Numbered from the stretch's first letter, positions 52,647 through 62,682 are shown. The stretch: DNA of 64,000 nt from Pelagibacterales bacterium SAG-MED01 (GCA_014654455.1 JACWCY010000001.1:208113-272112), one strand, 5' to 3'. A program made the numbers and translations. Notes: generated from the sequence alone by a model not told the origin.

Positions 52647-54200
52647 TCAATCTTTATAAACTATATTTCTTGCTGACATAATTAGTTCGTCTGCTTCTGT
52701 TTTTGATAAAGCAAAATCCTCCAAAAATCCTTGAATTTTTACTCTTTCACCTTTAACCACATCAAAACCACCTGTTAATTCATCTGAAGCTAAATCAGCA
52801 AAATCCTCTAATTTTAATATCTTTTGCTCACCTAGCGTTACTAGCATTCCTGGAGTAAGTCCTTTTAAATTTATTAATGAGTCCTCTAAGCCTAAATCTT
52901 TTATTCTTTTAGAAATATCTTCTTGATCTTTTTGATAAAATTCTTTTGCTCTTTCTATTAATGCTTTTGCTGTATCTTCTTCTATACCTTCTATCTTAAT
53001 TAGGTTTTCAACTGGACTATCTTTAATATCGTCAATTGTTGAAAATCCCTCAGCAACCAACAATTGGCCTAGAGTTTCATCTAATTCTAAATTTTTAACA
53101 AAATTTTCTGTTTTTTCTCTAAATTCCAATTGTCTTCTTTCTGAGTCTTCTGCATCAGTCATTATATTTATTTCATAATTCAGTAGCTTAGTTGCAAGCC
53201 TCACATTTTGACCTCTTCGTCCAATTGCTTTACTCAAATTTTCTTCTGTTAAAATTACATCTAATTTTTTTCTCTCAGTATCAACATTAACTCTTTGAAC
53301 TTCTGCGGGAGACAAAGCATTGGAAACTAAAATTGCAGGATCTTCTGACCAGTTAACAATATCAATTTTTTCACCTTGTAACTCATTTACAACTGCTTGA
53401 ACTCTAGATCCTCTCATACCAACGCATGCTCCAACTGGGTCTAGTGACGTGTCTACAGCCTTAACACAAATTTTAGCTCTACTACCAGGATCTCTTGAAG
53501 AAGATTTTATTTCAATTAAACCATCATAAATCTCCGGTACTTCTTGAACAAAAAGTTTTTCCATAAATTTAGGATGTGCTCTTGAAAGAAAAATTTGTTG
53601 TCCTCTTGTTTCTCTTCTCACGTCGCTGCAATATGCTTTAATTCTATCACCTGCTTTAATATTTTCTCTAGGGATCATCTCATTTTTTTGAATGATTGCT
53701 TCAGTTCTTCCAAGATCAACTATTACATTTCCAAATTCTAATCTTTTTACAATACCACTTAAAATTGAATCTTTTTTATCAATGAAATCATTAAATTGTC
53801 TTTCACGCTCTGCTTCTCTGACATTAAAACTTATAACTTGCTTAGCAGTTTGTGCAGCTATTCTTCCAAAATCAAATGCTGGTAAAGGTTGTAATACTTC
53901 ATCTCCAACCTTTTTCCCTTTATTGGTCTCATTTAAATTAACAGCATCTTCTAACTTAATTTCAATATTATTATTTTCTGGATTTTCAGAAATTATTAAC
54001 TTTCTAAAAATTTCAATATCACCATTATCCCTGTTAATTAAAACTTGAATTTCATTATCTTGGCCAAATTTAGATTTTGCGGCTTTAGCTATACCTGTCT
54101 CCATTGAGCTTATAATCAACTCTTTATCAATAGATTTTTCCAAAGCTACTGCTTCTGCAATTCTTAATAATTCTAATTTATCTGCTCTCTTGTTTAACAT
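52647..54200 (-). CDS. nusA: transcription termination/antitermination factor NusA
   Basis: RNA-polymerase-associated elongation factor. The 517 residues comprise the N-terminal RNAP-binding domain, an S1 domain (~residues 135-200) and two KH domains (G-A-C-V-G-M-R-G-S-R-V-Q and A-I-G-R-R-G-Q-N-V-R-L-A). Two C-terminal acidic helix-hairpin-helix repeats are typical of the full-length proteobacterial form. It leads the nusA-infB-rbfA-rpsO-pnp operon; the expected upstream rimP is absent and metK stands there instead. Confidence 0.96.
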   Translation of the reverse strand: MLNKRADKLELLRIAEAVALEKSIDKELIISSMETGIAKAAKSKFGQDNEIQVLINRDNGDIEIFRKLIISENPENNNIEIKLEDAVNLNETNKGKKVGDEVLQPLPAFDFGRIAAQTAKQVISFNVREAERERQFNDFIDKKDSILSGIVKRLEFGNVIVDLGRTEAIIQKNEMIPRENIKAGDRIKAYCSDVRRETRGQQIFLSRAHPKFMEKLFVQEVPEIYDGLIEIKSSSRDPGSRAKICVKAVDTSLDPVGACVGMRGSRVQAVVNELQGEKIDIVNWSEDPAILVSNALSPAEVQRVNVDTERKKLDVILTEENLSKAIGRRGQNVRLATKLLNYEINIMTDAEDSERRQLEFREKTENFVKNLELDETLGQLLVAEGFSTIDDIKDSPVENLIKIEGIEEDTAKALIERAKEFYQKDQEDISKRIKDLGLEDSLINLKGLTPGMLVTLGEQKILKLEDFADLASDELTGGFDVVKGERVKIQGFLEDFALSKTEADELIMSARNIVYKD

Positions 54201-54219
54201 ATTTTGTTTGCTCTAAAAA

Positions 54220-54241
54220 AAAATGGGCTAAAGCCCATTTT
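54220..54241 (-). terminator. intrinsic terminator downstream of metK
   Basis: Minus-strand stem AAAATGGGCT/AGCCCATTTT (10 bp, two-base loop by strict pairing) followed by a run of about nine T. It lies between the metK stop and the nusA start and separates the metK-lnt-ybeY-phoH group from the nusA operon. Confidence 0.9.
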
Positions 54242-54297
54242 GTAAGATCAATAGTTTACGTGAAATATAGTAAAGTTTTTTTTTAATTCAACATAAA

Positions 54298-55467
54298 CTA
54301 TTTAGAAAAAACATCTGTTTTGTCTGTTTTTTCCCATGAAAATGACCCATTGTTTTCTGGCACTCTTCCAAAATGACCGTAGGCTGCAGTTTTTTCATAT
54401 ATAGGCTTATTTAAATCTAACATCTCTCTTATTCCCCTGGGACTAAGGTCAAAATTTTCATTTATTTTTTTCACTACAAATTGATTTTTATCTAAATCGT
54501 TATCAAACAAATCCACATAAATAGATAATGGTCTCGAAACTCCTATGGCGTAAGCTAATTGGATTAAACATTTATTTGCAATTTTTGAAGCAACAACATT
54601 TTTTGCAATATACCTAGCAGCATATGCAGCAGATCTATCCACTTTAGTTGGATCTTTACCTGAAAATGCCCCACCTCCATGAGGTGCTGCTCCACCATAA
54701 GTATCAACAATAATTTTTCTTCCAGTCAATCCACAATCTCCATCTGGACCACCAATTACAAAATTTCCAGTTGGATTAACATAAAATTCGTCTTCATTAA
54801 AATCTTCTAAAAAAATTTTTGGAATAGACTTCTGCATATACGGTCTTAATAAATCTCTAACCTGCGCTTGATTAACATCTGCAGAATGTTGTGAAGAAAT
54901 TACAACAGATTTTACTTTAGTTGGTTTACTATTTACATACTCAAATGTAACCTGACTTTTAGAGTCTGGTTCTATATTTTTTAATTTACCTGATTTTCTA
55001 TCCTCTGCCATTAAACTTAAAATTTTATGTGAATAATGTATTGGTGCTGGCATCAATACATCTGTCTCATCACAGGCATATCCAAACATAATACCTTGAT
55101 CTCCAGCTCCTTCATCTTTATTGCCAGAAGAATCTACACCCATCGCAATATCGGTTGATTGAGAATGTAAATGACTTTCAATTTTTGTTGCTTCTTTCCA
55201 AGTGAAGCCCTCTTGATCATATCCTATATCTTTTATACAGCTCCTAACCTTTTCAATTAATTCATCTTTTTTAATTGTTGGACCTCTAACTTCTCCAGCT
55301 AAAACAACTTTATTTGTTGTAGTTAATGTTTCACACGCGACTCTTGAAAAAGGATCTCCAGAAAGATAACTATCAACAACCATGTCAGAGATTCTGTCTG
55401 ATACTTTGTCTGGGTGACCCTCTGAAACAGACTCACTTGTGAAAAGATAGTTTTTAAGATTACTCAT
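54298..55467 (-). CDS. metK: S-adenosylmethionine synthetase
   Basis: Makes SAM from methionine and ATP. The 389 residues contain the ATP-binding [12 protein letters not shown] near the N-terminus, [12 protein letters not shown] (~residue 117) and the P-loop G-G-G-A-F-S-G-K-D (~residue 264). It overlaps the end of lnt by eight bases. No SAM riboswitch can fit immediately upstream because of that overlap. Confidence 0.97.
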   Translation of the reverse strand: MSNLKNYLFTSESVSEGHPDKVSDRISDMVVDSYLSGDPFSRVACETLTTTNKVVLAGEVRGPTIKKDELIEKVRSCIKDIGYDQEGFTWKEATKIESHLHSQSTDIAMGVDSSGNKDEGAGDQGIMFGYACDETDVLMPAPIHYSHKILSLMAEDRKSGKLKNIEPDSKSQVTFEYVNSKPTKVKSVVISSQHSADVNQAQVRDLLRPYMQKSIPKIFLEDFNEDEFYVNPTGNFVIGGPDGDCGLTGRKIIVDTYGGAAPHGGGAFSGKDPTKVDRSAAYAARYIAKNVVASKIANKCLIQLAYAIGVSRPLSIYVDLFDNDLDKNQFVVKKINENFDLSPRGIREMLDLNKPIYEKTAAYGHFGRVPENNGSFSWEKTDKTDVFSK

Positions 55468-57004
55468 TGTTAATCCTATTAAATGAAAATATTAAAAAAA
55501 TATACAATAAAATTAATAATCCAAAAATTTTATTTCCATATTTTGAAAATACTGTTGGTTGTATTTTTCTTATCTCATTAAAATCAACATAACCTGAATC
55601 ACCAAAATTAACTTTTTGTTCTGTAACTCCTAGCGGATTTATTATTGCAGCTAAGCCATTATTTGCTGATCGTACTACGTATTTGCCACTTTCAATTGCT
55701 CTAAATATACTGTGAGAAAAATGTTGTTTAGGTCCAATTGATTGACCAAACCATCCATCTTCAGAAATATTGACAATTAAATCAAAATCAGGGCTATCGA
55801 ATAATTTACCCGAATAAATTATTTCATAACAAATTAACGGTAAAATTTTTATAGAAAAGTTTTCTTTTTTAATATGGATTAAATCTCTTTTTTCACCTTT
55901 TGAAAAGGATTGATAATTATTAGTGATTGTCCTGAATCCAGTATTTTTTAAGATATTTTCAAAAGGTAAAAATTCACCAAATGGTACTAAATTAATTTTA
56001 TTATATGAGTTGAGTAAAGTTAATTCATGATCATAAAGAGAAAAAGAGTTAAAAAAAATTTTAGATGAATTTTTAGTTGATTGACTATTAATCCCAATCA
56101 TTAATAAATGATTATTGTTAAATTTTTTTCTAAATAACGAACTATAATTGGTAAATTCATCCTGAGAAATACCAGGAAGAATGCCCTCTGGCCAAATAAA
56201 AATTGTTTTTTCATTTTTTTTTGGATCACTTATCTTAATTAAATCCTCAATAACTGAAACAGGATCTATATTTGTGTAAAATCTATCTAGACTAATATTG
56301 GATCCAATAGCTCTTAATTTGTAATCATAAAGATTTTTATCTGCTAAATTAAACTTTTCTTTATAAGAAAAACCATAAATATAAAAAAATATTGGCAAGA
56401 ATACAAAAAAAGCAAAAACCCAAATATTTTTTTTTTTATTTCCTAAAAAGAAAATTGCTGGGCTAGTAAACAAAGATATACAAACCAAATTGAACCCATA
56501 GGTTCCTATAATTGAAGTAATACTTAAAATTTCTAAATGTTTTGAAAAACTATATGAAATTAAATTCCATGGAAATCCTGTCAAAATTGTACCTCTTAAA
56601 AATTCTAAAACTCCAAAAATTAATGAGAACATTAAAAATGAACTTAAAAATTTTTTGGGCTTCAAGATTATAAAAAAGTAAGAAACTAACCCATAAAATA
56701 TAGCTAAAAACGAAGGTATTAAAAAAATAGCTATTGGAATTAAAAATTTAAAACTCTTATCGAATGTTAATGAAATTGATATCCAATACAGATTAGAAAT
56801 GAAATAGCCAAGACCAAATATCCATCCATATAAAAAGAAGGTTTTTTTATTATTATGAATTAAAGTTTTTTTAATCAGAAAAAGAAAAAAGAAACTTAAT
56901 GTAAAAAAATTAATTATCAAATAATTAAATGGAGGTAAACTTAACGATGTTACAATACCTAAAAAGAATAAATTTATGTATTCAATATATAATTTTCTAT
57001 TCAA
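55460..57004 (-). CDS. lnt: apolipoprotein N-acyltransferase
   Basis: Adds the third acyl chain to outer-membrane lipoproteins. The 514 residues have about six N-terminal membrane segments and a C-terminal one. A periplasmic nitrilase-fold domain lies between, with the Glu of W-P-E-G-I-L-P, the Lys of [10 protein letters not shown] and the Cys of L-I-C-Y-E. It sits between ybeY (one-base gap) and metK. The corC/hlyC gene often found here is absent. Confidence 0.93.
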   Translation of the reverse strand: MNRKLYIEYINLFFLGIVTSLSLPPFNYLIINFFTLSFFFLFLIKKTLIHNNKKTFFLYGWIFGLGYFISNLYWISISLTFDKSFKFLIPIAIFLIPSFLAIFYGLVSYFFIILKPKKFLSSFLMFSLIFGVLEFLRGTILTGFPWNLISYSFSKHLEILSITSIIGTYGFNLVCISLFTSPAIFFLGNKKKNIWVFAFFVFLPIFFYIYGFSYKEKFNLADKNLYDYKLRAIGSNISLDRFYTNIDPVSVIEDLIKISDPKKNEKTIFIWPEGILPGISQDEFTNYSSLFRKKFNNNHLLMIGINSQSTKNSSKIFFNSFSLYDHELTLLNSYNKINLVPFGEFLPFENILKNTGFRTITNNYQSFSKGEKRDLIHIKKENFSIKILPLICYEIIYSGKLFDSPDFDLIVNISEDGWFGQSIGPKQHFSHSIFRAIESGKYVVRSANNGLAAIINPLGVTEQKVNFGDSGYVDFNEIRKIQPTVFSKYGNKIFGLLILLYIFLIFSFNRINNE

Positions 57005-57005
57005 T

Positions 57006-57467
57006 TTAATTTATTTTTGAAATTACCGATTGATATATAAGCTTTTCTTCTTTTAGCATCTTCATATAATCATTATTTTTAATATGATCAAAACCTAGTA
57101 AATGTAGAAAGCCATGAATAAATGTTTTAATTACTTTTTCCTTAAAAAATTTTGATTTCTGAGATCTTGGATTATTCATATAATTATAACTTATAATAAT
57201 ATCTCCAATATAAGTTTGTTTTGATATTTTAGTTTTATTGTTTAATGGAAAAGACAAAATATCTGTTGATTTATCTTTGTTTCTGAAATTTTTATTTAAT
57301 TTTTTTATCTTCTTATTGTTAGAAAGCAATAAAGTTAAGCTAACTTTTTTATTTATAAATTTATATTTTAATGGAAAAGCTTTACAAATTTTTTTGAAAA
57401 AAAACTCTTTTTTCTTTAGTTTTTTAGACCAAGCCTTCTCTTCTGAGAAGACATTAATTTTAATCAT
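57006..57467 (-). CDS. ybeY: endoribonuclease YbeY
   Basis: Single-strand endoribonuclease in 16S 3'-end maturation and ribosome quality control. The 153-residue protein carries the metal-binding motif H-G-F-L-H-L-L-G-F-D-H (HxxxHxxxxxH) at ~residue 116, and R-N-K-D-K-S-T-D-I-L-S-F-P upstream. Its start overlaps the phoH stop by eight bases. Confidence 0.93.
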   Translation of the reverse strand: MIKINVFSEEKAWSKKLKKKEFFFKKICKAFPLKYKFINKKVSLTLLLSNNKKIKKLNKNFRNKDKSTDILSFPLNNKTKISKQTYIGDIIISYNYMNNPRSQKSKFFKEKVIKTFIHGFLHLLGFDHIKNNDYMKMLKEEKLIYQSVISKIN

Positions 57468-58455
57468 TGTTTGAATAAGCTTTTACTATTTTAGAAACAA
57501 GTGGATGGCGAACAACGTCTGAATGATCAAAATCAACAACAGATATTTCCTTCAAATGACCTAGTAACTCTTTAGATCTTACTAATCCTGACATATTTTT
57601 GTTTGGCAAATCTATTTGTGTTGGATCACCATTGACAACAATTTTTGAGTTTTCGCCGATACGTGTTAAAAACATCTTGATTTGAGTATCGGTAGCATTT
57701 TGCGCCTCATCTAAAATAGCAAAAGAGTTTTTTAATGTTCTACCTCTCATAAAGGCTAGGGGCGCAATTTCTATATCGCCAATTTCAATCATTCTCTGAA
57801 TTTTTTCAAAATCAAATAAATCGTAAAGAGAATCGTACAGAGGTCTTAGATATGGGTCAACTTTTTCTTTCATATCTCCTGGTAAAAAACCTAATCGTTC
57901 ACCTGCTTCAACTGCTGGTCTTGATAAGATTATTCTTTCGATTTTTTTTTCAAGCAACATTGTAAGGCCCACGGCTACTGCTAAAAAAGTTTTACCAGTT
58001 CCCGCAGGTCCTGCTGAAATTATAATATCACTTTGTCTTAAAGCTCTAACATAACCTTTTTGTTTTTCTGATCTTGGTATTATTGACTTTTTTGGTGTTT
58101 TAATAATATCAGTTACGTTATTGCTTTTAACCTTTTCTTTAATCATAAAGTTATCTACAGATGAAATTATATCCTTATTTTCAATATTGCCATTATTAAT
58201 AAATTGATTTGCTAAAAATTGAATTGCATTTTTAATAATTTCATTCTTTTTTGGATTTGATTTGATTAATATTGAGTTGCCTCTGGAGTATAGATCTGAG
58301 TCTGTAATTTTTTCTAATTCTTTTAAATTTTTATTAAATTCACCTACTACACCAATCAATAAATCATTATCTTGAAAAATAACACTTAATGAGTTGTTAT
58401 CTGAATATACAAATTTTAATAAAGTATCTATTTTTTTTTTAGGTGAACCGTTCAA
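57460..58455 (-). CDS. ybeZ: PhoH-like ATPase (YbeZ)
   Basis: A 331-residue PhoH-family ATPase, a likely RNA helicase-like partner of YbeY. Walker A is G-P-A-G-T-G-K-T (~residue 154) and Walker B is F-A-I-L-D-E-A-Q-N. An N-terminal ~110-residue region holds a KH-like segment. It follows miaB by three bases and precedes ybeY with an eight-base overlap, the usual order. Confidence 0.94.
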   Translation of the reverse strand: MNGSPKKKIDTLLKFVYSDNNSLSVIFQDNDLLIGVVGEFNKNLKELEKITDSDLYSRGNSILIKSNPKKNEIIKNAIQFLANQFINNGNIENKDIISSVDNFMIKEKVKSNNVTDIIKTPKKSIIPRSEKQKGYVRALRQSDIIISAGPAGTGKTFLAVAVGLTMLLEKKIERIILSRPAVEAGERLGFLPGDMKEKVDPYLRPLYDSLYDLFDFEKIQRMIEIGDIEIAPLAFMRGRTLKNSFAILDEAQNATDTQIKMFLTRIGENSKIVVNGDPTQIDLPNKNMSGLVRSKELLGHLKEISVVDFDHSDVVRHPLVSKIVKAYSNND

Positions 58456-58458
58456 TTT

Positions 58459-59787
58459 TTATGCAACCTTTTGATTGGAATTATTAATTGAACTACCAAT
58501 TAAGGTATTTCTATTAACTTGATTAACTTTTACTGACACAATTTTTCCCATATCTTCTTTTTTACCATTGAAAACTACTGCTGTCATATATTCTGATCTT
58601 CCAAAAACGTTTTTTTTATTCTCTGTAAAGTTTTCAGCCAAAACATTAATATTCTTATTTTCCAAAGATTTATTCATTTTCATCTGATTTTTAGATAATT
58701 GATTTTGAATTATTTCTAATCTTTCCATTGAGATTGATTTTTTTATCAATTTCAAATCTGCAGCTACAGTACCAGGTCTTGGACTAAAAATGAAAGAATA
58801 TGAGTTTATAAAATTAACTCTTTTAATTAATTCAAATGTACTTTTAAAGTCCTGTTCATTTTCTCCGGGATAACCAATGATAAAATCACTAGAAAATTCT
58901 ATATTGGGATTTATTTTTTTTAACTGGTCTACTACTTTTAAGTATTCTTTAATTGAGTGTTTTCTATTCATGAGACCTAAAATTTTATCTGATCCACTTT
59001 GTACGGGTAAATGTACTAAAGGCATCAATTTTTGAGAATTTTTATAAACCTCAATTAAATCATTAGTCATGTCTCTTGGGTGAGATGTCGTATATCTAAT
59101 TCTTTCAATTTCTGGAATCTTCTCAATTTCTAAAATTAAATTTGATAATTTATTATTCTCATTATTATAAGCATTAACATTTTGACCAAGTAAAATTATT
59201 TCTTTAACACCATTATTAGCTAGGTACTTAGCTTCATTTATAATTTGATTAAATGGTCTTGAATACTCAGGTCCTCTTGTATATGGAACTACACAAAAAT
59301 GACAAAATTTATCACATCCCTCTTGAATAGTTAAAAATGAAGAAATTTTTTTTGATTCATTTTTAATTTTACTCAAATATTTAAATTTAGAAACTGGATC
59401 AAATTCTGTTTTTTCACTTTTTTTCTTTTTTTTAATATAATCTAAAATAGTATCATTAATTTTATGATAAGATTGAGGTCCAATGAGCAAATCTATATAA
59501 GGTTCTCTTTTAAGCATTTCTTGATTTTCTGCTTGTGCTACACATCCTGCTATAATTACTAATGGTTTTTGTTTTGTTCTAAAAATTTTCTTAACTCTTC
59601 CTATTTCATGATAAACTTTTTCTTTTGCTTTGTCTCTTATATGACACGTGTTTAGAAGATAACAATTAGCTTCTTCATAATTTTCTGTTTTATCATAACC
59701 AATCTTTTTTACGGTGTCATATATACGATTTGAGTCATACTCATTCATTTGACATCCAAAAGTTTTAATAAAAATTTTTTTACTCAT
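58459..59787 (-). CDS. miaB: tRNA-2-methylthio-N6-dimethylallyladenosine synthase
   Basis: Radical-SAM methylthiotransferase modifying A37 of tRNAs that read UNN codons. The 442 residues have an N-terminal UPF0004 domain with cluster cysteines (C11 in F-G-C-Q-M-N-E-Y-D-S, C-H-I-R, and G-C-V-A). The radical-SAM motif C-D-K-F-C-H-F-C lies near residue 158, with a C-terminal TRAM domain. It directly abuts fur upstream. Confidence 0.95.
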   Translation of the reverse strand: MSKKIFIKTFGCQMNEYDSNRIYDTVKKIGYDKTENYEEANCYLLNTCHIRDKAKEKVYHEIGRVKKIFRTKQKPLVIIAGCVAQAENQEMLKREPYIDLLIGPQSYHKINDTILDYIKKKKKSEKTEFDPVSKFKYLSKIKNESKKISSFLTIQEGCDKFCHFCVVPYTRGPEYSRPFNQIINEAKYLANNGVKEIILLGQNVNAYNNENNKLSNLILEIEKIPEIERIRYTTSHPRDMTNDLIEVYKNSQKLMPLVHLPVQSGSDKILGLMNRKHSIKEYLKVVDQLKKINPNIEFSSDFIIGYPGENEQDFKSTFELIKRVNFINSYSFIFSPRPGTVAADLKLIKKSISMERLEIIQNQLSKNQMKMNKSLENKNINVLAENFTENKKNVFGRSEYMTAVVFNGKKEDMGKIVSVKVNQVNRNTLIGSSINNSNQKVA

Positions 59788-60201
59788 TTATTGAGATTTT
59801 TTTTTAACCCCATATAATTCTAACTTATGATCTACTAAAGTATAACCATGCTTTTCTGCTACTTTTTTTTGAAGTTTCTCAATTTCTTCATCAACAAACT
59901 CTATAATTTCCCCAGATTTTATATCAATGAGGTGATCATGATGTCCTTCATTTAGTTCTTCGTATCTTGCTTTTCCACCTTTAAATTCATGTTTTGTAAG
60001 AATACCAGACTCTTCAAAAAGTTTTACTGTTCTATAAACAGTTGCAATACTTATTTTTGAGTCTATTTTTGAAACTCTAGTATATAATTCATCAACATCA
60101 GGATGGTCATTTGACTCTGACATTACTTTAGCAATTATTCTTCTTTGATCTGTGAGCTTTACACCTTTTAATAAACATTTTTGTTCAATAGTATCTGACA
60201 T
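59788..60201 (-). CDS. fur: Fur/Mur-type ferric uptake regulator
   Basis: A 137-residue metalloregulator. The winged helix ends with K-I-S-I-A-T-V-Y-R-T-V-K-L-F. The dimerisation domain has G-H-H-D-H-L-I-D (metal ligands) and the C-terminal H-K-L-E-L-Y-G-V. CxxC zinc motifs are missing. In alphaproteobacteria this orthologue next to miaB is often the manganese regulator Mur; which metal it senses here cannot be told. It is one of two Fur-family genes in the window. Confidence 0.92.
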   Translation of the reverse strand: MSDTIEQKCLLKGVKLTDQRRIIAKVMSESNDHPDVDELYTRVSKIDSKISIATVYRTVKLFEESGILTKHEFKGGKARYEELNEGHHDHLIDIKSGEIIEFVDEEIEKLQKKVAEKHGYTLVDHKLELYGVKKKSQ

Positions 60202-60209
60202 ACTTAATT

Positions 60210-60596
60210 TTAACTTAAATAGATGGGTTTAATCAAATTTTTTTTAATATTAAATTTATTGCATAGTTTGGGAATATTTTCATATTTAATATCACCTTCA
60301 TCGATAAAATCCTTAAAACTAAAGCAATAATAATCAACTTTTTTTGCTATATGTATTGCTTTAATTATAGAAAGTGAGTTTCTAATACCTGCAAAGCTAC
60401 CTGGGCCTCGACTAACGTAAATGGTTGAAATATTGTTTATTGCAAGTTTTTTTGAATTTAAAAAATTATTAATCAAAATCATCAATTTTTCATAATTAGT
60501 TTTGCTATTTTCATGACTAATATTATAAATATCATTATTAGTGATGATCATTAAAAAAATAGCTTTATTTGAAGCATCGATAATTAGTTTATTCAT
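60210..60596 (-). CDS. tsaB: TsaB-like protein, shortened (tRNA t6A synthesis)
   Basis: A 128-residue protein equivalent to the N-terminal half of TsaB (usually 220-230 residues), the scaffold partner of TsaD in threonylcarbamoyladenosine formation. The opening N-K-L-I-I-D-A-S and the S-R-G-P-G-S-F-A-G-I-R-N-S motif are conserved. After about residue 95 it ends in a divergent tail, with a normal stop and no sign of a frameshift in the 8-base gap to fur. The rimI gene normally next to it is absent. Its start overlaps the divergent deacetylase gene by about 50 bases. Confidence 0.8.
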   Translation of the reverse strand: MNKLIIDASNKAIFLMIITNNDIYNISHENSKTNYEKLMILINNFLNSKKLAINNISTIYVSRGPGSFAGIRNSLSIIKAIHIAKKVDYYCFSFKDFIDEGDIKYENIPKLCNKFNIKKNLIKPIYLS

Positions 60597-61605
60597 TTTA
60601 ATTTTTTGTTTTTCAATAAATTCTAATGCAGAAGATAATAATAGTAAACGTTATTCAAAAGATGAGGGTATTTTATCAATTATGTACCATCGTTTTAATG
60701 AGTCTAAATATCCATCTACAAATATTCAAATGGATGTATTTAAAGAACAAATACAAATAATAAAAAATCTTAATTATAATTTCAATAATCCAAGATTTTT
60801 TATAGATCAATTTAACAAGCCAAAAAATAAAAAAGACATTTTAATTACTATAGATGACGGATTTAAATCATTTTATACTGAAGCTTGGCCATTTTTAAAA
60901 GAAAACAAAATTCCTTTTATTCTTTTTATATCCACTGAGCCAGTTGGTAAGAATGGTTACATGAATTGGGATGAAATTAAAGAAATAGAAAAATCAGATT
61001 TTGCATTAATCGGTCATCATTCTCATACTCATGAATATTTAATCGAAATGAATAATTCAGAATTTATTAATGATATTGAAACTGCATCAAAAATATTTAT
61101 GGATAAACTTGGATATATTCCAAAAATCTTCTCATATCCTTTTGGTGAATATTCACAATATATGAGAAATTATATTTCAAATAATTTTAAAGTAGCTTTT
61201 GGTCAACATTCTGGCGTTATTGATGTAAATAAAGATAGATTTGAATTACCTAGATTTCCAATTAATGAAAAATATGGAGACTTGAAAAGATTTAAGTCTT
61301 TAATCAATTATAGTCCTCTAGAGTACAAAAGTTTAAAACCATCTGAAAAAAAAATAAGTAATAAAAATAATCCACCACGACTGGTTGTTGAATTTTTCAA
61401 AGAACAAAAAAATATTAGTAATATTAATTGTTATTCAAATGATGGAGGCAATTGGAAAAAATCAAATTTAGAATTTAATCAAGAAACATTAATAATTAAC
61501 TTCGAAGATAAGTTTCTACCTCGTAGAGGTAGAATTAATTGTTCTTTAAATGACAATGGAAAATGGAGATGGTTTGGAACTCAATTTACTATACAAAAAA
61601 ATTAA
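60544..61605 (+). CDS. exported polysaccharide deacetylase family protein
   Basis: A ~353-residue secreted or anchored NodB-type deacetylase. A hydrophobic signal (~residues 10-28, ending S-N-A/E) precedes the domain. The metal and catalytic motifs are I-T-I-D-D-G-F (TFDD equivalent) and H-H-S-H-T-H (HxxxH), with later Y-P-F-G-E-Y. The C-terminal ~100 residues form a beta-rich region of unknown function. Substrates of relatives are peptidoglycan, chitin or surface sugars. The start is uncertain: GTG at 60541 or ATG at 60544, both antisense to the beginning of tsaB; no later start would keep the signal peptide. Confidence 0.82.
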   Translation: MIIKKIALFEASIISLFILIFCFSINSNAEDNNSKRYSKDEGILSIMYHRFNESKYPSTNIQMDVFKEQIQIIKNLNYNFNNPRFFIDQFNKPKNKKDILITIDDGFKSFYTEAWPFLKENKIPFILFISTEPVGKNGYMNWDEIKEIEKSDFALIGHHSHTHEYLIEMNNSEFINDIETASKIFMDKLGYIPKIFSYPFGEYSQYMRNYISNNFKVAFGQHSGVIDVNKDRFELPRFPINEKYGDLKRFKSLINYSPLEYKSLKPSEKKISNKNNPPRLVVEFFKEQKNISNINCYSNDGGNWKKSNLEFNQETLIINFEDKFLPRRGRINCSLNDNGKWRWFGTQFTIQKN

Positions 61606-62681
61606 ATCAGACTCTCAAGTTCAATACTTGATGGTAACAATTTTGCATCATCAAAATCCTTTAAATTATTTTGTTTTATAATTTTAGTTAATACTTCAAC
61701 ATATTTTTCTCCTGTCTCAGCATATTCATTTAAAAATTTAACAAGAACTAAACTGTCTAATGCTATCCCTCTATCTCTTAATTCAGCTCTTGCCTGTCTT
61801 AAATTTTTATACGACGAATGCGTATTCAAATTACGCTGATAAGCACGTACAGAAGCTTGAAGAACATTAAATTTCATAACTTTGTGACCCTTGTTCTGAT
61901 CTGCATCTTTAGGTTTTAAACCTTCACCTGACCAAGTCCATTGCCCAAATAATGCATTGCCTTCTTGTGCAAACCTAGATGTGCCCCAGCCTGTTTCTTT
62001 TGCAGCTTGAGCAATTGCAAGTGAAACAGGAATTTCATCCATTCTAATTTTTAAAGTTGATAAATCACTTGATGATACACCATATTGTTTATATTTTTTT
62101 TTAAGCCATTTTTTTTCTAATTCAGTATTATTGCTTTTATTGATAATGCTAAAAAGTCTTTTTCTATCTAATTTAATATTATTATTTTCCTGTAAAATTA
62201 GTGGCAAAACAATTTGGATAAAAAAATCTTTTCTTTGTTTTGTATTCTCAATCATTTTTATTTCTGCAGGTAGTAGAGTTAAAGCCACTGGTTTAACCAA
62301 TTTTTTTTTTCTGACATCATTTAAGGAGTAATTGGTATCCTCAAATAATTGTTTAATGGTAGAAGCATTCAATCTTACGGTGTCTGTTTCTAAATCATTA
62401 AGACTAAAAATATCCCTTAATAAATCATTTTCATTAAGAACCTGTCCTTCATTTTCTATGTTACTACCCTTATTATTTAGGGTGTATGCTAAAACTGCTT
62501 TAGAATTATTTTGATATTCTGAATTTTTTTCTTTAACATTTTTAATTAATAGTGGCATTGAATAAAAAAAAAATAAAACAGCCAAAGAACTAACAAAAAT
62601 TCTTGGAATAGACCCTAAGCCCTTTTGATCAAAAAATTTTAAAAACTTAAAATTAAATATTAATTTTTCTCTTTTAAACAT
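61602..62681 (-). CDS. Bax-like glucosaminidase
   Basis: A 359-residue membrane-anchored cell-wall hydrolase of the GH73/Bax type. One membrane helix lies at ~residues 27-46. The glucosaminidase domain in the C-terminal half has S-L-A-I-A-Q-A-A-K-E-T-G-W-G-T-S-R-F-A, with the catalytic Glu, and N-A-L-F-G-Q-W-T-W. It overlaps the convergent deacetylase gene by four bases. Both act on cell-surface glycans, a loose functional pairing. Confidence 0.85.
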   Translation of the reverse strand: MFKREKLIFNFKFLKFFDQKGLGSIPRIFVSSLAVLFFFYSMPLLIKNVKEKNSEYQNNSKAVLAYTLNNKGSNIENEGQVLNENDLLRDIFSLNDLETDTVRLNASTIKQLFEDTNYSLNDVRKKKLVKPVALTLLPAEIKMIENTKQRKDFFIQIVLPLILQENNNIKLDRKRLFSIINKSNNTELEKKWLKKKYKQYGVSSSDLSTLKIRMDEIPVSLAIAQAAKETGWGTSRFAQEGNALFGQWTWSGEGLKPKDADQNKGHKVMKFNVLQASVRAYQRNLNTHSSYKNLRQARAELRDRGIALDSLVLVKFLNEYAETGEKYVEVLTKIIKQNNLKDFDDAKLLPSSIELESLI

Positions 62682-62682
62682 A

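Noticed and set aside
55468..57004. Possible SAM riboswitch upstream of metK
   Set aside because: metK overlaps lnt by eight bases, so no leader exists, and I see no SAM-II/SAM-V-like pseudoknot elsewhere in the gaps.
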